IMG/VR virus record: IMGVR_UViG_3300002835_000892
Location: 1 to 27,297 of that record
Source of the DNA: a virus
Reading direction: 5' to 3' (one strand)
Length of the DNA stretch: 27,297 nt
Shown here: positions 7,902 through 15,836 of the stretch, piece by piece
Numbering within the stretch: the stretch's first letter is position 1
Layout of the letters: each line of letters begins with the position of its first letter
Notes under the pieces: generated by a model
What the model was told of the DNA's origin: nothing
What the model saw: only the letters and a program-made list of their open reading frames with translations
The model's database searches: none
Program-made: the position numbers and the translations under genes

Positions 7902-8254
7902 AAGCATTAGAATTATTAGAGAAATATCCAAAAGCAGGAAAAGTTGTTAACAAATGGTTTTTAGATAAAATGCTAAAGTCATTGAACACTGACACTGTTC
8001 CTGAAGAGTTTAAAGAATATATAAGACATCAGCTTATTGATAATAAAAACATAGCAGTGATGATTGATAATAATCCTCGTGTGTTATTTGATGTGTTTGA
8101 TGAAAATAATGTATTTATACAGATTAACGTTAATAAAACTTTTTCTTATTCTATTAATGAGGGAGATGTTATATCTGGATCATGGATAATTAGAAAGGAT
8201 GCTGAAGCTGCAGCAATTGAACAAGCATTTGAATTATTAGATAAAAACTTATGA
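7898..8254 (+). CDS. 118-residue protein of unknown function
   Basis: This protein has an N-terminal helical part (ELLEKYPKAGKVVNKWF, then LNTDTVPEEFKEYIR) and a central beta-rich part (RVLFDVFDENNVFIQIN). It closes with an Ala-rich helix (KDAEAAAIEQAFELL). I recognise no family. Start and stop each overlap a neighbour in ATGA fashion. Confidence 0.75.
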   Translation: MKALELLEKYPKAGKVVNKWFLDKMLKSLNTDTVPEEFKEYIRHQLIDNKNIAVMIDNNPRVLFDVFDENNVFIQINVNKTFSYSINEGDVISGSWIIRKDAEAAAIEQAFELLDKNL

Positions 8255-8502
8255 AAGACGAAATAGTAGATCAAGTGGTAAATAAGTATTACATGAGAAG
8301 TGTTGTAGGTATTAAGAAATATAGCACCACATTAGAGACTAACAATAAGGACAATTATTTGAAACATCTTCAAGAAGAGTTGATGGATGCCACTTTATAT
8401 ATTCAGAAATTAATGGATCAAAACAGAGAAATAACTGAATTAGTTAAATCCATACCAAACAATGAAGAACTAGGGGCTAATATAAGAAGAATGATTAGTT
8501 AA
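8251..8502 (+). CDS. 83-residue protein, possibly MazG-like
   Basis: The protein contains YSTTLETNN and then YLKHLQEELMDATLYIQKLM, a pattern seen in small phage proteins of the MazG-like/dATP-dUTP pyrophosphatase group, where Glu-Glu-x-x-Asp binds magnesium. Here only the HLQEELMDA helix supports this, so the assignment is tentative. A house-cleaning NTP hydrolase would fit next to ribonucleotide reductase. It is the last gene before a terminator. Confidence 0.6.
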   Translation: MKDEIVDQVVNKYYMRSVVGIKKYSTTLETNNKDNYLKHLQEELMDATLYIQKLMDQNREITELVKSIPNNEELGANIRRMIS

Positions 8503-8526
8503 AAGTTTCAGAAACATTAGGAATAT

Positions 8527-8563
8527 AAAGGTGGTATTTGTAAATTTGCCACCTTTCTTTTTT
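8527..8563 (+). terminator. Rho-independent terminator before ribonucleotide reductase
   Basis: AAAGGTGGTA (8527-8536) pairs with TGCCACCTTT (8547-8556) with one wobble and a ten-base loop. The run TTTCTTTTTTT follows. The position, 25 bases after the last small gene and 22 before RNR, marks a transcription-unit boundary. Confidence 0.8.
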
Positions 8564-8584
8564 ACAATTTAACAAAATATATTT

Positions 8585-10477
8585 ATGGATTTAGGATTGG
8601 ATATACTATCCAAAGTAACAGTTTTTAGTAAGTACGCAAAGTACAAATCAGAACTAAAACGCAGAGAAACATGGGATGAAATTGTCGATAGATATCAGAC
8701 AATGATGATTAAAAAATATCCTAAATTAGAAGAAGCAATTATAGAAAGTGCTAAATTCATAAGGGATAAAGAAGTGTTACCTTCAATGAGAGCTTTACAG
8801 TTTGCAGGACCTGCAATGGAAGTGAATAATGCAAGAGGGTATAATTGTGCCTATCTACCTGTTGACAGTCTTTACAGTTTCTCTGAGACTATGTTTCTAC
8901 TATTAGGAGGAAGTGGTGTAGGATTTTCTGTACAGAAACAACATGTATCACAATTACCAGCTATTATCAAACAAGGCACTTACAAGCAACGCACTTATCT
9001 AATAGAAGATTCTATTATGGGATGGGCTGATGCTGTAAAGGTGTTGATGAAATTCTATTTTGAGGGTGGACATAAGCCTAAATTTGACTTTAGAGCTATC
9101 AGACACAAAGGAGCAAGACTTGTTACAGCTGGAGGTAAAGCACCAGGTCCAGAACCTTTAAAGATATGTCTAACACACATTGATGCTGTTATGGAAAGAA
9201 AGCAAGATGGTGAGAAACTATCTCCTCTAGAGTGTCATGATATTATGTGTCACATTGCTAATAGTGTTCTTGCTGGTGGAATTCGTAGAAGTGCTATGAT
9301 TAGTTTATTCTCTCATGATGATGAAGAGATGATTACATGTAAGTATGGAGCTTGGTGGGAACTTAATGAGCAAAGAGGTAGAAGTAATAACTCTGCTGTT
9401 CTTAAGAGAGGAGAAATTAGTGAAGAAGAATTCAAAGCTTTGTGGACACGTATTGAAGCATCAGGAAGTGGTGAGCCAGGAATCTATTGGACTAATGATC
9501 TTGATTGGGGAACTAATCCATGTTGTGAAATTGCTCTTAGACCATTCCAATTTTGTAACTTATGTGAGGTGAATGTCTCTGATATTACATCACAAGAAGA
9601 CTTGAATAATAGAGTGGGTGTAGCTTCATTCTTTGGTACATTACAGGCAGGATTTTCTGATTTCCATTACTTACGTCCTATTTGGTCTAAAACTACGCAG
9701 AAGGATGCATTGTTAGGTATAGGGATGACAGGTATTGGATCTGGAGAAATACTTAAATACGACTTAACAATTGCTGCTAATACAGCAAAGGTGGTGAATA
9801 GTATGATTTCTGAAAAGATAGGTACTAATGAAGCTGCTAGACTTACATGTATTAAACCTTCAGGTACAACTAGTCTTGTGTTAGGAACAGCATCAGGTAT
9901 ACATGCATGGCATAATGACTATTATCTCAGAACCATGAGGTTTAATAAATCTGAAGACATTGCTACATACATGATGATTAATCATCCAGAGTTAGTTGAA
10001 GATGATTTGTTACGTCCTACAGATACAATATGTCTTAGAATTCCTGTTAAAGCTCCTGAAGGATCTATATTCAGAACTGAAACAGCTATTGATACATTAG
10101 AACGTGTTAAGAAGTTTTCTATAGAATGGATTAATGAAGGGCACATCAGTGGTGCTAATACACATAATGTTTCTGCTACAGTTTCTATTGATAAAAGTAG
10201 AATCTATGAGTTTAAATCATTTAATCTAGATGAGTGGGAAATGGTAGGAGAATGGATGTGGGAGAATAGAGAATTCTACAATGGCTTATCTGTCCTTAAC
10301 TATGATGGAGGAAGTTATGTCCAAGCTCCTTTTTCTGACATATCTGAAGAAGAATATAATATTCGTATTTCTCATTTAAAATCTGTAGATTTGACAAATG
10401 TTATTGAGATGGATGATACAGTAGACTTTGGTGCTATTCAAGCATGTGGTGGTGGTGCATGTGAAGTAAATATTTAA
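8585..10477 (+). CDS. nrdJ: Adenosylcobalamin-dependent (class II) ribonucleotide reductase, monomeric type
   Basis: This 630-residue protein matches the monomeric B12-dependent ribonucleoside-triphosphate reductase known from Lactobacillus leichmannii. Shared elements in order are YNCAYLPV (Cys88, matching Cys119 there), GGSGVGFSV, GGKAPGPEPL, GGIRRSAM, TNPCCEIAL (Cys313 as thiyl radical site and Glu315), FCNLCEV (Cys324), CIKPSGTTS, and a C-terminal pair CGGGAC (Cys621, Cys626) that would shuttle electrons. The spacings 313-324 and 621-626 equal those of the Lactobacillus enzyme. It reduces ribonucleotides to deoxyribonucleotides for phage replication and needs no oxygen or small subunit. 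It is about 100 residues shorter than the 739-residue family example. The usual Gly in NPCGE is Cys here. It forms its own unit between two terminators. Confidence 0.92.
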   Translation: MDLGLDILSKVTVFSKYAKYKSELKRRETWDEIVDRYQTMMIKKYPKLEEAIIESAKFIRDKEVLPSMRALQFAGPAMEVNNARGYNCAYLPVDSLYSFSETMFLLLGGSGVGFSVQKQHVSQLPAIIKQGTYKQRTYLIEDSIMGWADAVKVLMKFYFEGGHKPKFDFRAIRHKGARLVTAGGKAPGPEPLKICLTHIDAVMERKQDGEKLSPLECHDIMCHIANSVLAGGIRRSAMISLFSHDDEEMITCKYGAWWELNEQRGRSNNSAVLKRGEISEEEFKALWTRIEASGSGEPGIYWTNDLDWGTNPCCEIALRPFQFCNLCEVNVSDITSQEDLNNRVGVASFFGTLQAGFSDFHYLRPIWSKTTQKDALLGIGMTGIGSGEILKYDLTIAANTAKVVNSMISEKIGTNEAARLTCIKPSGTTSLVLGTASGIHAWHNDYYLRTMRFNKSEDIATYMMINHPELVEDDLLRPTDTICLRIPVKAPEGSIFRTETAIDTLERVKKFSIEWINEGHISGANTHNVSATVSIDKSRIYEFKSFNLDEWEMVGEWMWENREFYNGLSVLNYDGGSYVQAPFSDISEEEYNIRISHLKSVDLTNVIEMDDTVDFGAIQACGGGACEVNI

Positions 10478-10519
10478 TAAAAATAATAAATCGTTTTCCA
10501 TTGTTGTTTTGTTTAATAC

Positions 10520-10551
10520 CCCTAGGAGCTTGTCACTCCTAGGGTTTTTTT
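10520..10551 (+). terminator. Rho-independent terminator after ribonucleotide reductase
   Basis: CCCTAGGAG (10520-10528) pairs perfectly with CTCCTAGGG (10536-10544) around a seven-base loop and is followed by seven T. This is the cleanest terminator in the window. It isolates the reductase gene from recA. Confidence 0.9.
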
Positions 10552-10614
10552 ATGCAATTACAACAAATAATTAACAAAAATTTCGTAAATTTATATTCTA
10601 AAAACAACTATATA

Positions 10615-11751
10615 ATGGCAAAAAAACAAAAAGAAAGTGGTGTTGCTACTACTAACAAATTTCAAGAAGCACTAGACAGGTTAAACAAAACTTATGGTGT
10701 AGGATCAATTCTAGAACTAGATAGTAAGAGAAGTGATAATTATGACATCATTAGTACAGGATCAATTGGATTTGATCACATCACTCTTGGTGTAGGAGGT
10801 TTTGTAAAAGGTAAAATGTATGAACTACGAGGATGGGAAGGCACTGGTAAGTCTACTATATGTGGACATGCTGTAGCTGAGTGTCAAAAGCAAGGAGGTA
10901 AAGTGTTGTATATTGATGGCGAGTATGCTGTTGATAAAAAATACTTCCAACAATTAGGTGTTGACACAACTAAAATGCTAATAGCTCAACCATCATGTGG
11001 TGAAGAAGGCTTTAATATTGCTATGGAAATGATTAACACAGGAGAAATAGATCTTGTTGTTATTGATTCTGATAGTAGTTTAATTCCTAAGAAGATGCTT
11101 GATGGTGAAGTGGGAGATTCTACAATAGGTAGAAAAGCTTTATTAAATAGTAATGCTTATCCAAAACTAAAAGGTGCTCTATCACAACATAATGTTTGTG
11201 TTATAGTTATCAGTCAGTATCGTGAGAAGATTGGTGTTATGTTTGGTAATCCAACAACAACTCAAGGAGGACATGCTCTTAAGTTTTATAGTGATTGTAT
11301 TATAGAACTAACTAAAACAGGAGCAAAAGATGGTGATGTTCAATATGGTAATATTACTAAAGTGAAATCTATTAAGAATAAAATGTTTCCTCCATATAGA
11401 AAATCAGAATTTGAGATTGTCTATGGATTAGGTATTGATAAGTTTAAAGAAATCATGATGCTTGGTAATGAGTATAACATTTTACGTAAGTATGGTAAAA
11501 CCATCACTTATGCTGATGTTAAATATCAAGCAGATGAGTTTGAAGAACTACTTACAGACAATCCTGAGTTTCTCACTTCTATAACTAGTGATATTATAGC
11601 TAAGATTAAAGAAATGGATAATCCAGAAGTTTTACCACAATTAGAAGGAGAAGAAGCAATTACAATAGATATAGATATGGAAGAAGTAACTACAGCTGAT
11701 TCCACAACACTTCATCTCGAATTAAATAACTTATATGAAGATAAAATTTAA
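10615..11751 (+). CDS. recA: RecA-like recombinase
   Basis: This 378-residue protein follows bacterial RecA rather than T4 UvsX in its core. FQEALDRLNKTYGVGSI matches the RecA N-terminal region and GWEGTGKST is the Walker A motif (Lys79). DGEYAVD holds the catalytic Glu, LVVIDSDSS is Walker B (Asp151), and the segment from GEVGDSTIGRKA to SQYREKIGVMFGNPTTTQGG matches RecA L1 and L2 loop surroundings. It would form filaments on single-stranded DNA and drive strand exchange, fed by the exonuclease at 6100. The C-terminal tail is acidic, as in RecA. I chose ATG 10615 because the upstream ATG 10552 lies against the terminator T-run and would add 21 unrelated residues. The gene overlaps dUTPase by 17 bases. 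Confidence 0.92.
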   Translation: MAKKQKESGVATTNKFQEALDRLNKTYGVGSILELDSKRSDNYDIISTGSIGFDHITLGVGGFVKGKMYELRGWEGTGKSTICGHAVAECQKQGGKVLYIDGEYAVDKKYFQQLGVDTTKMLIAQPSCGEEGFNIAMEMINTGEIDLVVIDSDSSLIPKKMLDGEVGDSTIGRKALLNSNAYPKLKGALSQHNVCVIVISQYREKIGVMFGNPTTTQGGHALKFYSDCIIELTKTGAKDGDVQYGNITKVKSIKNKMFPPYRKSEFEIVYGLGIDKFKEIMMLGNEYNILRKYGKTITYADVKYQADEFEELLTDNPEFLTSITSDIIAKIKEMDNPEVLPQLEGEEAITIDIDMEEVTTADSTTLHLELNNLYEDKI

Positions 11752-12199
11752 GAAAAAAGATGAGCACAGTAAGTTACCCATAAAGGGTAGCTTACATGCT
11801 GCTGCAAGTGATGCTTATGCACACACCATCACTACAAGAGAAGATGGTAAAATAGTTGTAGGATTAGGATTCTCTACAGAAATTCCTACAGGTTTTAAAG
11901 GAATCATTGTACCACGTAGTAACTTAACTAAATATTATTGGGTGTTAAATAATTCTTTTGGAGTTATTGATTCTGATTATAGAGGAGAATGGATGGCTAT
12001 ATTCACTCCTATATTATCTACAACTGATAGTGATGGATTCTTGGAAAAAGTTTATAATCCAATATTTCCTTATGTTGTAGGTGATAGAGTTTGTCAGATA
12101 TTCTTTGATGTAGTGCTAGATGTAGAAATTGAAGAAGTTGATGAACTATCTGACACTGATAGAGGATCTGGTGGTTTTGGTAGTACAGGAATCAAATGA
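11735..12199 (+). CDS. dut: dUTP diphosphatase (dUTPase)
   Basis: This 154-residue protein has all five trimeric dUTPase motifs. Motif I is AAASDAY (from 22) and motif II is PRSNLTK (from 60). Motif III is GVIDSDYRG (from 76, with the catalytic-site Asp and Tyr), motif IV is GDRVCQI (near 117), and motif V is RGSGGFGSTG near the C-terminus. It converts dUTP to dUMP and diphosphate, which keeps uracil out of phage DNA and provides the precursor for dTMP. An insert between motifs III and IV (TDSDGFLEKVYNP) makes it slightly longer than the bacterial enzyme. It overlaps recA by 17 bases and the next gene by four. Confidence 0.92.
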   Translation: MKIKFKKKDEHSKLPIKGSLHAAASDAYAHTITTREDGKIVVGLGFSTEIPTGFKGIIVPRSNLTKYYWVLNNSFGVIDSDYRGEWMAIFTPILSTTDSDGFLEKVYNPIFPYVVGDRVCQIFFDVVLDVEIEEVDELSDTDRGSGGFGSTGIK

Positions 12200-12597
12200 T
12201 GTTTGCAACTAAACTCTGTAAGGAAATTGGTTGTAAGATGAGAGCTTGGTCTGGGGGTGTGTGTAAAAATCACACTCCCAAAAAAGCTATTCCATCTACA
12301 CCAAAACCTGTCAATAATAATGATAGGATATTAAAGATGCAAGAGTTCTTTCTATCTATATGGAAGAAAAAACCTCATAAGTCTGAGGTGAGTGGAACAT
12401 CGTTAGGTAGTGAAGCATTGTCTGTTTATTTTCATCATATACTTCCTAAAGAAAAATATCCTGAAGCTTGTTTCGATGAAGAAAATATTATACTTTTGAC
12501 ACTCCTTGAACATGCTGATGTTGAAAGTGATATGTATAGATTTGAGGAAGTTAACAAAAGACGAACTCTCTTATTAGTTAAATATGGAAAAATATAA
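12196..12597 (+). CDS. NinG/Rap-like HNH nuclease
   Basis: This 133-residue protein starts with a Cys/His cluster (Cys8, Cys13, Cys23, His26) that could bind zinc. Its C-terminal half contains VYFHHILPKEKYPEACFD then ENIILLTLLEHADVE. The layout of two His (80, 81), Asn97 and His106 resembles the HNH-like active site of lambda NinG and related recombination nucleases. In lambda, NinG/Rap acts on recombination branch points. Sitting next to recA and dUTPase, a role in resolving recombination intermediates is plausible. The family assignment is from motif memory and is moderately sure. The start overlaps the dUTPase stop. Confidence 0.65.
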   Translation: MMFATKLCKEIGCKMRAWSGGVCKNHTPKKAIPSTPKPVNNNDRILKMQEFFLSIWKKKPHKSEVSGTSLGSEALSVYFHHILPKEKYPEACFDEENIILLTLLEHADVESDMYRFEEVNKRRTLLLVKYGKI

Positions 12598-12793
12598 AGA
12601 ACTGTTATATGATTGGGTGTTTCACTTTAATCCATATAAAAATGCTTGGGCTGCTATTCCTAGAGATGTATACACTCAATACTGTAATAATCATAGTGTA
12701 GAAGGAGTGATATACAGTAGTAAATTTGAAACACTATTACATATACTATTTCAAATTAAAGGAAATAAAAACAATTTAAATCAATTAAAATAA
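12584..12793 (+). CDS. 69-residue protein of unknown function
   Basis: This small protein begins MEKYKELLYDWVFHFNPYKNAW and is rich in aromatic residues. It overlaps the NinG-like gene by 14 bases. I recognise no family. Confidence 0.65.
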   Translation: MEKYKELLYDWVFHFNPYKNAWAAIPRDVYTQYCNNHSVEGVIYSSKFETLLHILFQIKGNKNNLNQLK

Positions 12794-12794
12794 C

Positions 12795-13082
12795 ATGAAA
12801 AACCAATTTGTTTACACAAGAATGTTAGAGAATGACTCTAGCGAAGCTATCTATGTAAAAGATAGTTTTAATATTGAAAAAGTGGTACGTACAATTACAA
12901 TGGATGATGGACGTACACTAGTGTTACTTGATGACTTACATGAAAGAGTACAAGAAGTTCCAGACATTAATCCTAAGACAGGAAAGATGACAGGAATGAG
13001 AAGAGAACGTAATACATTTCAAAGTGAAATCTATCTTAGTAAAGAAGATGGTGAAAGATTTTTATTAATTACAGAAGTATAA
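12795..13082 (+). CDS. 95-residue protein of unknown function
   Basis: The protein has several beta-strand-like segments (FVYTRMLEN, VRTITMDDGRTLVLLDD, EIYLSKEDGERFLLI) separated by a charged linker with KTGKMTGMRRE. I recognise no family. The gene starts one base after the upstream stop and its last base is the first base of the GroES-like gene, so the three are probably translated together. Confidence 0.7.
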   Translation: MKNQFVYTRMLENDSSEAIYVKDSFNIEKVVRTITMDDGRTLVLLDDLHERVQEVPDINPKTGKMTGMRRERNTFQSEIYLSKEDGERFLLITEV

Positions 13083-13372
13083 TGGAAAAAGGATTTAAAA
13101 AATTAAATGGTGTAAGGGTGCTATTATCCCTACCACCTAGAGATACTAAAGGTATTGAATTAAGCCCAGAGCTAAAAGAAGAACTGGATAGAGAATATGC
13201 TGCTCAACTAGATAAGTTAGAAGTGTACGCTGTTGGTGATGCTGTAGAAGGAATCAAAATAGGAGATGTAGTTTATGTTCCTACAGAAGAATTAAAAAGA
13301 GGTACATTTGTAACAATAAATGGAGAATCAAAACTCATAGTTAATTCTATGGCTATAGCATTAGTTTGGTAA
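13082..13372 (+). CDS. GroES-like co-chaperonin
   Basis: This 96-residue protein has the length and beta pattern of GroES. It shows an N-terminal VRVLLSLPP strand, a long middle segment that would hold the mobile loop, then VYAVGDAVEGIKIGDVVYVP, which matches the VVAVG...VKVGDRV core, and a C-terminal ILAV-like AIALVW strand. GroES caps GroEL during protein folding. T4 gp31 is a phage example needed for capsid folding. The mobile loop (around residues 17-38, TKGIELSPELKEELDREY) lacks the usual IVIPD-type hydrophobic tip, so binding to GroEL is not assured. It overlaps both neighbours by one base. Confidence 0.75.
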   Translation: MEKGFKKLNGVRVLLSLPPRDTKGIELSPELKEELDREYAAQLDKLEVYAVGDAVEGIKIGDVVYVPTEELKRGTFVTINGESKLIVNSMAIALVW

Positions 13373-14127
13373 TGAAACTTCCATTCATCAGTTGCAAATG
13401 TATCACATATGGAAGAGTGTCTACGTTGGAGGAATCTATTTATAGTTTTCTCCAACAAGACTATCCTGGTGAAAAGGAATTAGTCATTGTAAATGACTAT
13501 CCTAAGCAAAAATTGATATTTGATCATCCAGAGATTAAAATAATTAATCTTGATTACACTTTTTCCACAATTGGAGATAAAGAGAATTATGCTATTGAAT
13601 TATGTGAAGGAGAACTAATTGCTGTATGGGATGATGATGATGTTGCTTTACCAAATCATTTAAGTAACATAGCTAAATACTGGAAAGAAGATGCTAATTT
13701 ATTACATTGGCAGAGAGGTGTATATTACAATGCTCCTAATATTACAGACATTGTATCTATTGGAAACTCAGGAATAGTATATAGCAAGAAAGCTTGGGAA
13801 GCTATTGGTAAGAGTCCTATTGAGAATGCAGGAGGAGATATGTCTTTAGTAATAAGAATACATAATCTTGGAAGAGAACAAGTTGTTCTTGCCTCTCCTC
13901 CAGATGATGAAGTGAGTTGGTTTTATAGATGGGGAGGAATAGATGTGTATCACCAATCAGGACAAGGACATGATGTTCCAGGAACAGCTAATGCTATTCA
14001 AAGACATTCTCTATTTATCGAACAGAAAAGACAAAGAGGACAAATACCAACAGGAGATGTTGTATTAAATCCTAATTGGAAATATGATTATGTACAAATG
14101 TTAAAATCATTCAATGAAAATAAATAA
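13372..14127 (+). CDS. Family 2-type glycosyltransferase (GT-A fold)
   Basis: This protein of about 251 residues begins FISCKCITYGR, a GT2-style first strand, and has the tail of the nucleotide-binding region ELVIVNDYP. The acidic metal-binding DxD region is AVWDDDDVALP (Asp87-Asp90). Such enzymes transfer a sugar from a nucleotide-sugar donor. I chose ATG 13372, which overlaps the previous stop, over a TTG two codons earlier. It sits with a methyltransferase and a second small glycosyltransferase in one operon, as in a sugar-decoration cassette. The acceptor is unknown: phage surface proteins, modified DNA bases or host polymers are all possible. Confidence 0.85.
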   Translation: MKLPFISCKCITYGRVSTLEESIYSFLQQDYPGEKELVIVNDYPKQKLIFDHPEIKIINLDYTFSTIGDKENYAIELCEGELIAVWDDDDVALPNHLSNIAKYWKEDANLLHWQRGVYYNAPNITDIVSIGNSGIVYSKKAWEAIGKSPIENAGGDMSLVIRIHNLGREQVVLASPPDDEVSWFYRWGGIDVYHQSGQGHDVPGTANAIQRHSLFIEQKRQRGQIPTGDVVLNPNWKYDYVQMLKSFNENK

Positions 14128-14755
14128 GCTAATAATTGATTCTACATATTCTGAAACAGATTTATGTAAACTAGGAGCATTACATGGTACAGATAAATCT
14201 CCTTATAACACTGATGCTGGTTTACATAAACATTCATATACAGCTGTATATGATTTTCTTTTTGCTTCTAAGCGATATGAGAAATTAAAAATTGCTGAAA
14301 TTGGTATATTGAAAAATAAATCAATGTTGTGTTGGAGAGAGTATTTTCCAAATTCTATATTACATGGATTTGAATTCTTTGGATCTGAAATAGAAAATGC
14401 AAAGAAAGATGGACTATTAGACACTAGTTATTTCTTTATGAATATAAAGGATGAAGCTAGTATTAAATCATCATTGAAAAACGCTGCTACAATTTACAAT
14501 CTTGTCATAGAAGATAGCACGCATGTATTTGAGGATCAGATTAGATTTATTAATAATGTTCATCCTTATATACTTCCAGGAGGAATGTTAATTATTGAAG
14601 ATATATTTAAGGATGCTGATGAATCTTTATATGCAAAAAGTATTGAACATTTATCTGATGTGTTTTATAGTGTTACATTTATAGAGACAAACCATAAAAA
14701 TAATTATTCTCCAGGATGGGATAATGATAAACTTTTATTATTAATTAAAAAATAA
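14114..14755 (+). CDS. SAM-dependent class I methyltransferase, sugar-type
   Basis: This 213-residue protein has HGTDKSPYNT near the N-terminus, HSYTAVYDFLF, then LKIAEIGILKNKSM as methyltransferase motif I, WREYFPNSILHGF for the next strand, and a later LPGGMLIIEDIF with acidic metal-ligand residues. The HGTDK...HxY...EIG layout is the one I associate with O-methyltransferases of macrolide and polysaccharide sugars (TylE/MycE-like). It would methylate a sugar hydroxyl using S-adenosylmethionine. The location between two glycosyltransferases supports sugar modification. It overlaps the upstream glycosyltransferase by 14 bases. Confidence 0.75.
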   Translation: MKINKLIIDSTYSETDLCKLGALHGTDKSPYNTDAGLHKHSYTAVYDFLFASKRYEKLKIAEIGILKNKSMLCWREYFPNSILHGFEFFGSEIENAKKDGLLDTSYFFMNIKDEASIKSSLKNAATIYNLVIEDSTHVFEDQIRFINNVHPYILPGGMLIIEDIFKDADESLYAKSIEHLSDVFYSVTFIETNHKNNYSPGWDNDKLLLLIKK

Positions 14756-14757
14756 AC

Positions 14758-15294
14758 ATGCTAATAAATATCATCACTCCCTGTTCTAGACCAGAGAACT
14801 TACATCTAATTGCTAAGAGTATCAATCTACCTAGTTATGCTTATAGATGGATTGTTGTGTTTGATTCAGATGAAATCCCTGATGATATTCCTGATATATG
14901 TGAACCTTATTCTGTCAAGGTGGAAGGAAGTGTGTTTGGAAATGGACAGAGAAATTTTGCTATAGATCTTGTTGAAGATGGTTATTTATATTTCAATGAT
15001 GATGATACAGAAATGTCTGATAGATTGTGGGAGAATGTCAAAGGTTTAGATGAAGATTTTATATCATTTGGTCAACTAAACAAAGATGGAACTATAAGAC
15101 TAGAAGGTAAGATTGTTGCTGTAGGATATGTAGATAGTCATAACTTTCTTGTAAAGAGAGAATGTGTAGGAGACACAAGATGGTCACTGCATAGATATGA
15201 TGCTGATGGTGTGTTTGCTTACGAGTGTTATAAAAAAGCAAAGACAAAGAAATACATTCCTAAAACTCTCTCTACATATAATTCTTTAAAATAA
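14758..15294 (+). CDS. Small GT-A glycosyltransferase-like protein
   Basis: This 178-residue protein starts INIITPCSRPENLHLIAKSI, typical for the first strand and helix of GT-A transferases. It has WIVVFDSDEIP, the GNGQRNFAID loop and a metal-binding YLYFNDDDTEM (Asp81-83). It is short for the fold, with only about 90 residues after the DDD motif, so the acceptor-binding part is minimal. It ends the plus-strand sugar cassette. The downstream gene is a homing-type HNH nuclease. Confidence 0.8.
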   Translation: MLINIITPCSRPENLHLIAKSINLPSYAYRWIVVFDSDEIPDDIPDICEPYSVKVEGSVFGNGQRNFAIDLVEDGYLYFNDDDTEMSDRLWENVKGLDEDFISFGQLNKDGTIRLEGKIVAVGYVDSHNFLVKRECVGDTRWSLHRYDADGVFAYECYKKAKTKKYIPKTLSTYNSLK

Positions 15295-15312
15295 GAAAAG
15301 CCCCTTGTAAAT

Positions 15313-15645
15313 ATGACTAGGTCAATATGTATACTATGTAATTCAAATCCATGTAAAAAAAATGGTATTTCTAAGAGAGGAATTACTAAATATAAAAAGT
15401 ATTGTTCAAGTTGTGAAAAAAAAGTGTATAATCAAACAAGTGGTAAAACTTCTAACAGAAAACTAGGATATCAGTTATATAAAAAAGATAAGTGTGAATA
15501 CTGTGGCTTTATCCCATTACATATTTGTCAATTAGATGTAGATCATATTGATGGCAATAAACATAATAATGATCTAAATAATTTAATGACACTTTGTGCA
15601 AATTGTCATAGACTTAAAACACATAAACAAAGAAGCCCCAATTAA
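15313..15645 (+). CDS. HNH homing endonuclease
   Basis: This 110-residue protein has a first Cys cluster (Cys6, Cys9, Cys14, Cys31, Cys34), then CEYCGF (Cys61, Cys64), LDVDHIDGNKHNNDLNNL (Asp77-His78 and Asn90) and CANCHRLKTH (Cys95, Cys98, His99). This is the complete HNH active site with its zinc ligands. Small free-standing HNH genes of this kind commonly act as homing endonucleases. Its last codons run into a terminator hairpin, and a matching half-site lies just before its start codon (see findings). It is the last plus-strand gene before the strand switch. Confidence 0.88.
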   Translation: MTRSICILCNSNPCKKNGISKRGITKYKKYCSSCEKKVYNQTSGKTSNRKLGYQLYKKDKCEYCGFIPLHICQLDVDHIDGNKHNNDLNNLMTLCANCHRLKTHKQRSPN

Positions 15646-15661
15646 TTTGGGGCTTTCTTTC
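15633..15661 (+). terminator. Terminator at the convergent gene junction
   Basis: AAGCCCCAA (15633-15641) pairs with TTGGGGCTT (15647-15655) around a five-base loop and is followed by TCTTTCTTT. The HNH stop codon lies in the loop. Reading the other strand gives the same hairpin with a T-containing run, so it could serve both the plus-strand unit and the minus-strand unit that ends at 15663. Confidence 0.82.
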
Positions 15662-15662
15662 T

Positions 15663-15836
15663 TTATTTACTAAGTCTTTTTTGTTTCATAGGCCATTGAG
15701 GACTTTTCAGTCTCAATTTTGTATCAGCCTCCTTCATATAATTACCATTGATTGGATTAGGAGGTGCCACTTTAGGAGCTTTTCTTGGCTTACCAGATTT
15801 CTTAGCTTTGCCAGCTGTCATATTACTTACAGCCAT
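15663..15836 (-). CDS. 57-residue basic protein of unknown function
   Basis: The frame runs from the ATG at 15836 to TAA at 15663-15665. The protein begins MAVSNMTAGKAKKSGKPRKA and is strongly basic with a Pro-rich middle. It overlaps the preceding gene by 14 bases and is the last gene of the minus-strand unit, ending against the bidirectional terminator. It shares the Lys/Gly/Ala-rich style of its neighbours; function is unknown. Confidence 0.65.
   Translation of the reverse strand: MAVSNMTAGKAKKSGKPRKAPKVAPPNPINGNYMKEADTKLRLKSPQWPMKQKRLSK

Noticed and set aside
8541-8548. TAAATTTG before RNR as a -7 element
   Set aside because: It is in the loop and arm of a clear terminator and has no TTG at the right distance.
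10552-10614. Upstream ATG for the RecA-like gene, adding 21 residues
   Set aside because: It lies directly on the terminator T-run, and the added residues do not resemble RecA; ATG 10615 has the usual A-rich context.
13366-13371. TTG start two codons before the glycosyltransferase ATG
   Set aside because: ATG 13372 overlaps the upstream stop (TAATG), which is the usual pattern in this genome.
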